NCBI GenBank assembly: GCA_002245135.1 | Contig: NGBS01001006.1 | Coordinates: forward strand, 1-20,975 | DNA from: Proteromonas lacertae | Taxonomy: Eukaryota > Sar > Bigyra > Opalinata > Proteromonadidae | Direction: 5' to 3' | DNA: 20,975 nt | Shown: positions 1 to 9,572 of the stretch, piece after piece | Position numbering within the stretch: the stretch's first letter is position 1 | Layout of the letters: each line of letters opens with the position of its first letter | Position numbers and translations under genes: made by a program | Notes under the pieces: generated by a model | Database searches by the model: none | What the model saw: only the letters and a program-made list of their open reading frames with translations | What the model was told of the DNA's origin: nothing

Positions 1-685
1 TTGAAATGTATTTATATTTATATTATTACTATATTATTATAGTGATGGTATAATGAAAAGAGGAGTAATGAAACCATCCATTGTCTTTTTTTGGTGAACA
101 ATTACCAGATATTTATCATGATAATGTTCATAAAGATATGGAAAATTGTGATTTAATATTTGTTATTGGTTCAAGTTTAAAAGTTTCTCCAGTAAATAGA
201 ATGGTTGGTTATTCAAATAGTGATACTCCTGTGGTATTAATAAATAGAGAAATTGTAGGAAAACCTGATGAATATGATATACAACTCCTTGGAGATTGTG
301 ATGTAGTAGTGAAAGAGTTAATATACAGATTAGGTTGGAATAAAGATATTGAATTGGATGATTTAGAATTGAAGAAAGGTAATGATTTAGATAAGAGAAT
401 CATTTGCAATAACGATGAAAGATTAGAATCTGTTCATGAAGTTGTTGATTATTATGTTAAGCCATATTTGTTTTGTAAACCAAGTACATATATATTTGAT
501 AATGGGTATGTAGACATATGGAGAATAGATTTAATTATGATAGTGATAGTGATAGTGATGATATTGAAAACGATGAAGATAATAACGAGAATGAGAATGG
601 TGGTGAAGATGGAGGAGAAACGAATAACGATAATATTGGAGATGATAATGAAAAGAATAATGAAGAAATTAATAATGATAAATAA
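1..685 (+). CDS. Class I sirtuin (Sir2/SIRT1-like), 3' part of gene
   Basis: Protein deacylase that uses NAD+ as co-substrate; class I members act on histones and other nuclear proteins. The window opens in the gene: bases 8-42 read as an intron (GTAT...TATAG) and coding resumes at 43. The sequence GVMKPSIVFFGEQLP (from base 62) is the sirtuin substrate-side motif. It is followed by the NAD-binding GSSLKVSPV, the strand LINRE and LLGDCD, ending the Rossmann fold near base 340. Spacing and wording are closest to SIRT1/yeast Sir2. The zinc-binding cysteines lie upstream, outside the window. After the domain comes a roughly 60-residue tail rich in Asp, Glu, Asn and Ser, ending with TAA at 683-685. 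Two frame changes are needed: one at the T7 run 86-92 and one near the GGG at 504-506, where the acidic tail lies in a different frame from the domain. Both are homopolymer-linked and suggest sequence errors. It converges with the kinase-like gene 71 bp away. Confidence 0.85.
8..42 (+). other. Short intron of the sirtuin gene
   Basis: Thirty-five bases of pure A/T-rich sequence with GTAT at the left and TAG at the right, the pattern of every other intron in this window. Conserved sirtuin coding starts shortly after its acceptor. The donor is uncertain because only seven bases of the preceding exon are visible. Confidence 0.6.
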
Positions 686-756
686 TAATTATATATAGAA
701 TTTTTTGTTTTTAATAATTCAACAATTTATTAAATGAATAATTATTATATATTTTA

Positions 757-3079
757 CTATATCTCATCTTCCTCACCAACATCTTCTTCATAAATAACTT
801 CCTCTTCTTCAGCTCCATAAAATATCTCTAAAAAAATAAAAAATTATATATAATCATATAATACTAACAACTTCATATATAACCTCTTCAATTGTGAATC
901 TATCTACTTTCTCTAAACATACTAAATTTCTCAATAACTCAGATAGTTGTTCATCATCATTTATCTTTATATTATCTTCTTTATTTCCATTTTGTCATAT
1001 ATATCCAACAAAATATCTTTACCATTTTTTCCATTAAAATGCCTTTCCAGTGTAAATATAATACAAAATACAACCAAAACTCCATATATCACAACTATTA
1101 TCATATATTTTACCTTTCAACATCTCAGGACACATATACATATAATCTTTTGATAATCTCATATTGTTGTTGTTGTTACTACTTAAATACATATCATTCA
1201 AATAATAATCAGTTAATATATAACTAATACTACTATCATTATCTCCATTATCATTTTCATCAATATTATCAACTATAAGTATATTGGATGGTTTTATATT
1301 TCCATGAAATTTCATATTACTATGCATCTCTTGAATACTTTTACATAAATCAAATAATAAGACTGATCTAATCTCATCATTGTTATAGATTGAAGTAATG
1401 TCTTCCATTTCAATATCTTCTAAAGACCCATTCTTATAATAAGGAAATATTGATATAAAAGCATGTTCATTTTGAAAATAATAAACATTCAATTAACTGA
1501 ATGTTGTATTGATAATTTACGTTTCGAATTGATTGAGATTTTCTTTCCTATTAATATTATACATAAAATAAAATAAATATTAAATACAAATGCTCTAATT
1601 GTAGCGATTGGAATATTTTTCACATCAATTATTTTTACAATATTTACTTTCTTACTATCTATATTTTGATAGTATAAGTTGCAGAGCAAGGTAAAATTGA
1701 TATCTTTTTAATTATGGAAGATGAAAACAATTCAGAGCGTTTATCAATATTAAATTCATAAGATATGGATTTCTATTCATTATTAGAAATAGAAGATATA
1801 TATATATGAATAATACTAATTTAAAATTTGGTTTTAAATGAAACAAACTATGAGTTCCAGGTGATGATCCAACTATTTAATATTAAATATTTATTATAAT
1901 ATTATATTAATACTTGGAATATTCAATATCCTAGAATCCATTGATTTCTTAAAATCATTTCTTTTTATACTGCTATATAAACTAGATTTCAATGATGATT
2001 CTGGACTTGTTACTGTGTTATTATTATTATCATTATCATCTGAAGGAGATAATAACACTTCATTATTATTATTATTACTGTTACTCTCTTCCATTATATC
2101 ACTATTGCTTATAGTAGTAGACATATTCATTTCATCTACATCATCATAACTCTTTATTTCATCTAATTGATGTAAAATATCATCAATTGATAGTCTTTCT
2201 TCTGATTCTACACATATAGTTGTAGAGAGTAATTTATTTATTATATCATTACATTTACTTGATTTTAATGATTTTATATTCTCAAATTTACCACTACAAA
2301 TATGATCAAATAATTTGTCAATATTTTTATCATTAAAGAGTGTTTTTCCAGTATAAATATAATATAATATACATCCAAAACTCCACGCATCAGTACTAAT
2401 ATCATATTCTTCTTCTTTTAATAACTCAGGGCTTTTGTATCTGTAACTAGTAAGTGGAATATTATTTGGATTTGCTGGAGAATAATCTAACAATAATTGA
2501 AAAAAATCAGTTAATATATAATGATTATCATCATCTATTAATATATTGGATGGCTTGAGGTTACCATGAATGAGATTGTTATTGTGTAATTCACTTAACT
2601 TTACACATATCTCTTTAAGAAAATCTAATCTGCTATTGGAGTTGAAGTATGTTAGAACATTTGATTTTGCTAAAGATCCATTTGTATAATATGGTCTGAA
2701 TATTAGAATACCTGATTCTGATGGGATATAACGTATATTGACCTGATCTACAATATCCTGAGTTACTACAAAATAAGCATTTTTCTAAATACAATAAAAA
2801 CATATATCTATACAAACTCATATATTTTTGACTGTTCTTTCTTACAAACTAACACTTTCATTGTTAAAATTTCTTCGCTATCATCTTTCTGAACTTCATA
2901 CACATTTACATTTTCTCTGGAGGATATGACCTTATTAACCTAGAAATTAAATACCTTCTCTAATAAAATGGATACTTTATAATTGAGATTTTCCTTCAAT
3001 TTTTTCTATCAATCAAAATATGACAATATACAAGCTGATATTCCGGCTTAAGATAGAGCAAAGGATTTGTCGATTGCAT
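757..3079 (-). CDS. Tandem double protein-kinase-like (pseudokinase) protein
   Basis: Two kinase folds in one chain. Exons (minus): 3079-3032, 3005-2976, 2939-2814, 2784-1914, 1872-1817, 1772-1588, 1547-865, 827-757; all seven introns are GTAT...TAG. Start is the ATG at 3079 (MQSTNPLLYLKPEYQL). Domain A has a beta-3 Lys (TMK), HGNLKPSN instead of HRDxKxxN, DFF instead of DFG, SPE, DAWSFG and a terminal ERL helix; its Gly-rich loop is lost (VISSRENVNVYEV). Domain B has a Lys (NIVKII), HGNIKPSN, DYY, CPE, DIWSFG. Both therefore keep ATP/metal-site residues but have Asn for the catalytic Asp, as in known pseudokinases and guanylate cyclase kinase-homology domains. An Asn/Ser-rich linker joins them and an acidic tail ends the protein. 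The intron at 1873-1913 splices A to B in frame. Domain B needs four single-step frame corrections (near 1665, 1490, 1036, 991). If that intron is not used, these are two genes. Confidence 0.75.
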
Positions 3080-3237
3080 GATATGAAAAATCTTCTTTTC
3101 AAACCTTCAAACCTCCAATTACGTTTGACATATTGACATGTCAGAAATAATATATTTACTTTAAAGTATAAACAAACAAAAACATCCAATATTATATACT
3201 TATTATACACAAAATCTATATTTATATAGTACAAAAA

Positions 3238-3792
3238 TTATTCATCATCATCGTCATCGTTAAAACTTAACAATTGTTTATTATTTAATGTCTTATTAAC
3301 ATGAATAGCTGTTTTTACTTTCGGTTGGTTTGTAACCACAGTCTTATTTGATTTTTTGTTAGATCTAAACATTGGTTTCACTCTTACTTCTTTATTTACT
3401 TCTTCTTTATCATTCTTATTACCACTGTTCAGTATTTTATTTTCTTCCTTTTCTTTAAACTCTTCAATTGCTTTTCTTTCAATTTCTTCATCTTCACAAG
3501 AATTCATAATTCTATAACATATTAAAATAGAAACGAAATACCTTTTCTTTACTTCTTTCTTCTTTTCTTCTTGTTTTTTCTATTTATTATGCATCAACCT
3601 ATATTATACATGTAATTCTTCCATTTCTTTCTTATTTTTTTCAATTTCTTCTTCATCTACAATTTTTTCCTCATCTTCATCATCATCCGTATATTTAGGC
3701 TTTTTTAACAAATTACTATAAGGTTTTAGAAAATCAGGTATGTCTTGATCTTGATATTGTATAGCATCTTGGTATTTCTTCGAACGTTTCAT
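3238..3792 (-). CDS. KIAA1143-like protein (DUF4604), lysine/glutamate-rich
   Basis: Small charged nuclear-type protein of about 164 residues, homologous to human KIAA1143 (DUF4604), whose molecular function is not established. Exons on the minus strand are 3792-3610, 3579-3542 and 3511-3238; both introns are 30 nt and GTAT...TAG, and the frame is kept through both. The diagnostic parts are an N-terminal PDFLKPYSNLLKK (human has a PAFL segment at the equivalent place), a charged middle with coiled-coil-like KKQEEKKKEVKKR, and the C-terminal LLSFNDDDDDE, matching the family's LLSF plus acidic end. The start is the first ATG (MKRSKKYQ). It is divergent from the UGGT gene, with 105 bp between the starts, so the two probably share a promoter region. 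Codon use matches neighbours and no frame break was found. Confidence 0.8.
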
Positions 3793-3897
3793 TTTTTATA
3801 TTATTCAATAAAAACGATGTCTACAAACGACAAAAAATTGAATATATTATAATATGTTTGAGAATGGTTTGATATTGTATTTTGAAATTCTTCTGGA
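3793..3897. promoter_or_regulatory. Divergent promoter region, DUF4604 gene / UGGT
   Basis: 105 bp between two head-to-head start codons, about three quarters A+T, with no open frame. It must hold the transcription starts of both genes unless leaders are very short. I recognise no specific motif. Confidence 0.5.
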
Positions 3898-5105
3898 ATG
3901 ATAAAATTATCGCTTGTCTTAGCACTTCTATCTCTTCTGTTGCTTTGCAATGCAGAATTTAGCAGAAGAATTGAGACTAAACTGATTAGTAGTTGGCCAC
4001 GTTCAAAGGTTAGTTCAATTGAAGAAGCAGGGTATATTCACAATTATGACAATGTAGGGAAATTGTAAGCGAGTTTCAGCCTGAACTGTATTGGCGTTAC
4101 ATTGAAGAATTCCCAGTAATTGAAGATCTCAATTCTACAACCCCAGAGTTAATCGATGATTATATTTTCAAAACAGTAGAAAAGATATTATCAAAGCACC
4201 ATGCTAGTTTTGTAAAGTATGGAGTAAGTATGAAAGGATCTAGTGTTGCAGTTCAAGCCCAATATGAAATAGCAAAATTATCAAAGGGATTCAGCAAGTG
4301 TAAAGGTATTTATTATAATATTCTGATTATTGATAGGTTTATGGTACGATATTGGACAAACGAGTTATTGTGATATTAAAGATATAGAAAAAGCTTTAAC
4401 GAGTTACATAGCTGATACTAATGTAATAAGAAATGGAATATACAACGGTGATCATATCCATCCATTTTCTGATTTGAATTCAAACTATAAGATAGTGCTC
4501 TATGGAAATCCTACATCTAAACAACTCAAAGAATATCATAAAAAGATATTACCATTAGTGAAAGAAAATAAACTCATTTACATCTTGAGAGTAATTCCAA
4601 CTGAAATAATTAGAGATAAAACAGAGTTAGTAGGTTATTCAGTGTTTTTAGATATAAAAAATATATCATTTTTTAAATGAATGAATTTAATTATTTTCAT
4701 TAATTCTGTTGTTTAAATGGAATATAAAACCTTAGATGATAGAAAAGTAGATAATACCAAATCAAACACAAACACAGAAGAATCAGATAAATCATCTCAA
4801 GATGAAATACATGAAATAATTGAAGGATTCAATATAACCAAACTTAAAGAGAGATATCCCAATCAAACCAATCAAATCATTCAATTCAAAGAGAGTTTAT
4901 TATCTGAAGAAGAGAATTCAGTTATTGATATATGGGAAATGCAGAATTTAGGTATTCAGAGTATAGAAATGATTACACAATCAGCTGAACCTTTTGATAA
5001 GTTGAGAGATATTAGTTGGAATTTTCCAAGTTTAGTTAGTTCAATATCAAGAGTAAAAGTTGAGCCAAAAGTGCAGAAGGAATTAGATTCACTGTATATA
5101 GATGC

Positions 5106-5147
<42 letters not shown>

Positions 5148-6885
5148 AATAGACAAACCAATATTCAAGCTGGTGTTAATGAACTTCTAATTAATGGCCA
5201 AAGTATCTATTTAGATCCATTCAATTTCAATTATTTTAAAATACAAAAGATGATTATGAACGATATAAATAATGATTTATTATTAAACAAATTGGATTTA
5301 GATAAAGAAATTATTCGTCATTATGAGAAGATGTATAATTCAAATAAGAAAAACAAAAAACAAAAATCTGAAGAAGATGATGAATTAGGTAGTATATTTG
5401 GAGACTTAGACGATGAAGATGAAGATGATGAAATATCTCAGGATGTAAGTGATATAATAAGAATCAACTTACTAGATAATAACTATAAACAATCCATCTA
5501 TTTCATTAACAACTTAGAAAAAGATTCACGTTATAAAAGATGGAGTGGTTCAATAAGATATATATTACAACCAAGTTGGCAATTACCTTCTGTTAAAAAG
5601 AACTTATATAATGTGATATATGTCATTAATCCATCTACAGTAGAAGGTTTGAATATTTTAGGAGGAATAGGATATTATGTAAGTATGAATGTTCCTGTTA
5701 GATTTGGTGTAATATTAAGTGATCCTAACTTAGTGAAATGCAATAGAACTGATTGGAATAACTGTGAAGAGATGGAAAGTAATACTATTGATGGTATATA
5801 CATATACAATATTAATATATATATAGAAGAGAGTAAAATAAATACAAGAATATTCAATAAAGTGTTCTTATATTTATACACAAAATATTCTAAACAAGTA
5901 ATTCAATCATTTTTAAATCAATTCCAATCAATTCAAGAAGTACCCAAAGTGAAAGATCTTATACTAAAAGGAGTAACTGCAATGCAAAAGAGTAAAACAA
6001 TTAAACCAATTAAATATGATGAATTATTAGATATAATAAAGACAGATGAATGTATCAATATTAAAAATTATTATTATATATGATATAGTTGATGATAGAA
6101 TTAGAATATCAACATCTTATCTAATCTCCAAAGGTTTAACATCATTTCCATTAATGACAATTAATGGATTAGTATATCCAAACGATGACTTAAATTCAAT
6201 GATGAATTACATTGGTCCAATACTATATGAATTACAAAGATTAGTCTATAATGGTGAAGTTACTGATTCTACGGATATTTTGGAATATTATTGTAAATCA
6301 AGTGGAACTTATAAGAAATACCATCCTCAATTCATACAAAGTGTTGATGTATATTATATATATTTATATATTTATATTATAGAAAAGAGAATATGTATTA
6401 TTATTATCATACAGTCCTGAAATGACAAATTCAGCTGAATATTATATGAATCATATTAAATATTATTATAATAAACTTCCATTAGATAATATTTTTATTC
6501 ATAATTACATTTTATATGGTGATTATAGTAAATCAGAAGTATAAATATATTTATGTATTTTATTGTATTACTAGATGTGGGAATTCACTATTCAATTCTT
6601 TGAACATATTCTCTCCAATATAAACGTTCGAGTTTCTTTTGTTCATAATTCAAAATTACCCAACAATGAAATTGGAGATTTTATATCTAGAGCTATTTCT
6701 ATTGGATATGATTATGATGATGTTGCAAAAGCTTCAATGTATGTTTCATTGTTCTTCAGTGATTTAATCGGATATAAAAGTGCAAAGACTGAAATTACAC
6801 TTGAATTAGTGAAGAAGTTGTTTTATATGAGATATAAAGGATTATATGATAATGAGAAGACTTTGAAAGAAATGATTGAGTGTAT

Positions 6886-6922
<37 letters not shown>

Positions 6923-9066
6923 ATAGCTAAAAATCTATATATTCCACCAGAAATACCTTCTTCATTCAATATTGAAGCTGATGTAGCAACACTCTTCTAT
7001 AATGGAAGAATAATTAGAGAAATAGATACAATATTAAGTGAAGACTTAGGAATATTGGAGAATACAGAGAAAAACAGTAATAATCAAGCTTATAAGACTA
7101 TTGTAGGTCAACCACATAAAGATAAATTGTATAATATTATACTATTATTATTAATATAGTGAAACCATTACATATTTATTATTTCTATCTTACATTCATA
7201 CTCATTCATCCTCTTCAATTAGATCCTTAGAATTACCTAAGAAATATAAATATGTATTATTAAAGCAACAAAATGAAGCTGTTAAGAAAGATAAGAATTA
7301 TCCAGTAGTAAGCATAGAAGCAATAGTAAATCCACTAAGTGAAGAATGTCAGAGAATAATGGGAATAATTGACACATTAAGAAATGGTTTGAAAGATTAT
7401 ATAGACATATATATCTACTTAAATCCATCTAGAGAAATCAGTTCATTTCCGCTAAAAAGATTTTACAGATTTGTTGGAATTAATTCAAATAATGAAGCGT
7501 TATTCTTAGAACCTCCCAAGAAACAAGTATTAACAATGGGAACAGAAACTCCTGAATCATGGATTGTTCAAACTTATAAAGCAGAACACGATTTAGATAA
7601 TATACAAATGAGTTCAGATAATGTTTTACAAACTGGAGGACTAGTTTATGCTGAATATAAACTAACTAATATTGTAGTACAAGGTAGTTGTATTGATTTA
7701 ACCCATGGTGGTACACCTCCGCATGGTTTACAGTTAGTTATGAAATCTAAAGATTACAAAACTGATTCATTAGTGATGCAGAATATGGCATATTATCAAT
7801 TGAAAGGAGATGCTGGTGTATGGAATATTGAATTAGCTGAAGGAAGAGCAAAAGAATTATATTCTATAGTCGATAAAGATATTGTGAATAAAATAAAGTA
7901 TTTAGATATTGAAGATATTAGAACACATACTGTTACATCTACACAAATGATAATTCGTGATTTTTATGCTAATTATGATTCTTTATATGTTGTTAAGAAT
8001 GAAGGAAAAGAGAGTGAATCTGTTTTAGAAAGTAGTGAAAATGAAAAACGTATATATATATATATATATTAATAATAATAATAATTATAAAAATAGAAGA
8101 AGCTGAAGTATCAAAGAGTTGGTTTGGAAAAGTAAAAGAGTCAATATTAGGAAAGAATATAAAAATAGGTGCAAATGAAACAATCAACATCTTCTCATTA
8201 GCTTCAGGTCATCTATATGAAAGATTCATTAAGATCATGATGATGTCTGTGGTAAAAAGAACTTCAAATCCAGTCAAGTTTTGGTTAGTGGAAAATTTCT
8301 TTTCACCTGCATTTAAAGTATATATATATATATATTTAAATATATTATTATTATTATTTAGTCATTTATTCCTCATTATGCTAAAGAATTAGGTTGTGAA
8401 GTTGAATTAGTCACTTACAAATGGCCAAAATGGTTACATCCACAAACAGAGAAGCAAAGAATCATTTGGGCTTATAAAATACTCTTTTTAGATGTGTTAT
8501 TCCCATTAAATCTAAAGAAAGTAATCTATGTGGATGCAGATCAAGTAATGAGAAGTGATTTAAAAGAATTATATGAAATAGATCTACATGGAGCTCCTTA
8601 TGCTTATACTCCATTCTGTGATAGTAATAAAGACACATTAGGATTTCAATTCTGGAGACAAGGTTATTGGGCTGACCATTTACAAGGTAGACCTTATCAT
8701 ATTAGTGCTTTATATGTAGTAGATTTAGATGTATTTAGGAAACGAGGTGTTGGTGATATATTAAGATCAATATATGATACTTTGTCAAGAGATCCAAACT
8801 CCTTGTCTAATTTAGATCAAGATTTACCTAATTATGCACAAACTCGAGTTCCTATTTATTCTTTACCACAAGAATGGTTATGGTGTGAATCGTGGTGTAG
8901 TAATAGTACGAAAAAGAATGCTAAGACTATAGATTTGTGTAATAACCCAATGCACAAAGAACCAAAGTTGGATATGGCTAGAAGGATTATTTCTGGTAAT
9001 TTATTCCCTGAATCGTGGATTGAACTTGATAATGCTGTACATGAGATTGAGATGAAATATAATTAA
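3898..9066 (+). CDS. UGGT: UDP-glucose:glycoprotein glucosyltransferase (UGGT)
   Basis: ER-lumenal folding sensor that re-glucosylates misfolded N-glycoproteins for calnexin/calreticulin binding. Exons: 3898-4031, 4058-4305, 4337-5093, 5153-5793, 5827-6051, 6089-6348, 6383-6538, 6575-6881, 6927-7128, 7160-8049, 8097-8317, 8362-9066; about 1560 residues, normal for the family. A signal peptide ([19 protein letters not shown]) begins at the ATG at 3898. Thioredoxin-like repeats follow ([33 protein letters not shown]), then a beta-sandwich (NTPESW-like [20 protein letters not shown]), and the GT24 catalytic domain with [31 protein letters not shown], the metal-binding DAD (VDADQ), SNLDQDLPN and LPQEWLWCE. 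An acidic stretch (near 5365-5440) sits between repeats. Odd points: an in-frame insert with two stops at 4660-4716, and a C-terminus ending EMKYN with no KDEL/HDEL-like retrieval signal. Apart from the insert, no frame break was found in more than 4.6 kb of coding sequence. Confidence 0.95.
4660..4716 (+). other. In-frame insert in UGGT with two stops and no splice signals
   Basis: The conserved UGGT run 'GYSVFLDIK' ends at 4659 and resumes with MEYKTLDD at 4717, matching human UGGT1 (GYGVELAIK, two residues, EYK). The bases between stay in the same frame but carry TGA (4678-4680) and TAA (4714-4716). There is no AG between 4652 and 4733, so no GT-AG intron can remove just this piece. It could be a non-canonical intron, a recent insertion, or an assembly fault. 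Confidence 0.6.
5094..5152 (+). repeat. ATT microsatellite inside a UGGT intron
   Basis: This 59-nt intron, the longest in the gene, consists mostly of about 13 ATT/TTA units between GTATATAGATGC and TATAAATAG. Retained, it would encode a run of isoleucines. Such repeats in this window sit mainly in introns. Confidence 0.8.
6882..6926 (+). repeat. TA dinucleotide repeat inside a UGGT intron
   Basis: 45-nt intron made largely of TA units, GTATG at the left and AAATAG at the right. Similar TA-rich introns lie at 8050-8096, 8318-8361, 20146-20194 (plus strand) and 15217-15269, 18311-18339 (minus strand). Confidence 0.75.
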
Positions 9067-9134
9067 GAATGATACTAACGTTTTCTATTATTTTTCTATT
9101 ATTTTCAAGTTATTTTTGTAAATTATAATGAAAT

Positions 9135-9158
9135 AGCATTAGATATTGCGCTAATGCT
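9135..9158. repeat. Perfect 8-bp inverted repeat (hairpin) downstream of UGGT
   Basis: AGCATTAG (9135-9142) and CTAATGCT (9151-9158) are exact reverse complements around an 8-base loop, about 70 bp after the UGGT stop. It could form a hairpin in the 3' untranslated RNA. Chance occurrence is possible in so A/T-rich a sequence, although the stem contains G/C pairs. Confidence 0.35.
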
Positions 9159-9536
9159 CAAATATTATATATAAAAGATTATTCGTTTCTTTAGTATACT
9201 ATAAGAATTTTCTAAGTGCTTTTTGACTTTAAATAGATTTTTCTCAATAACTATAAGGAATAAAATAGTAAAAATTTGTCAAAGTATAGTTAGTTTCATA
9301 ATTACCTCCTTCATGTCATTCGTCTGTTTTTAATAGGTTACATTATAATTGAATAATAACAATCATAAATAATAACATTGATATATTTAATTTATAGTTA
9401 AATACAAACTTGAACATGTAATCAATAGATGTGTAGAGTATTGGCTTTTTATTCAAACTTAAAGACAATTAAAAAACGAAAAGAAAAAGGTGTTGAAGTC
9501 CTATTTGCAAAATAGATTAGAATTCTTATAGTGTAA

Positions 9537-9558
9537 TTCAAATTTTCGTTTAAATAAA
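9537..9558 (+). promoter_or_regulatory. Conserved upstream element of Cys-rich gene 1
   Basis: The block containing AAATTTTCGTTTAAATAAA recurs exactly upstream of the second Cys-rich gene (14271-14292, minus strand), in both cases 14 bp before the ATG, while the sequence further upstream is unrelated. This marks it as a likely core promoter or leader element. Confidence 0.55.
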
Positions 9559-9572
9559 TAGTTGATCTTAAG

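Larger units (their letters stand above)
9067..9572. other. Intergenic region between UGGT and Cys-rich gene 1
   Basis: About 500 bp with no credible open frame. It holds the UGGT 3' flank with a small hairpin (9135-9158) and, at its right end, the upstream element shared with the second Cys-rich gene (9537-9558). Otherwise I see only A/T-rich sequence. Confidence 0.6.

Noticed and set aside
947-1227. Plus-strand hydrophobic small frames
   Set aside because: They are shadows of kinase domain B, whose minus-strand motifs (HGNIKPSN, DIWSFG) identify the true strand.
1894-2493. A separate kinase gene ending at TAA 1894
   Set aside because: The GTAT...TAG intron 1873-1913 continues the frame into a second N-lobe with matching intron positions; kept as one tandem gene, with the separate-gene option noted.
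2940-2954. A 15-nt intron (GTATTTAATTTCTAG), which would recall heterotrich ciliates
   Set aside because: The 36-nt version ending at the same TAG (2940-2975) keeps frame and joins NYK directly to VNKVIS, the usual kinase N-lobe start, and its length fits the other introns.
5094-5152. Poly-isoleucine C-terminus of a short UGGT product
   Set aside because: It is an ATT repeat inside an intron; splicing restores conserved UGGT sequence on both sides.
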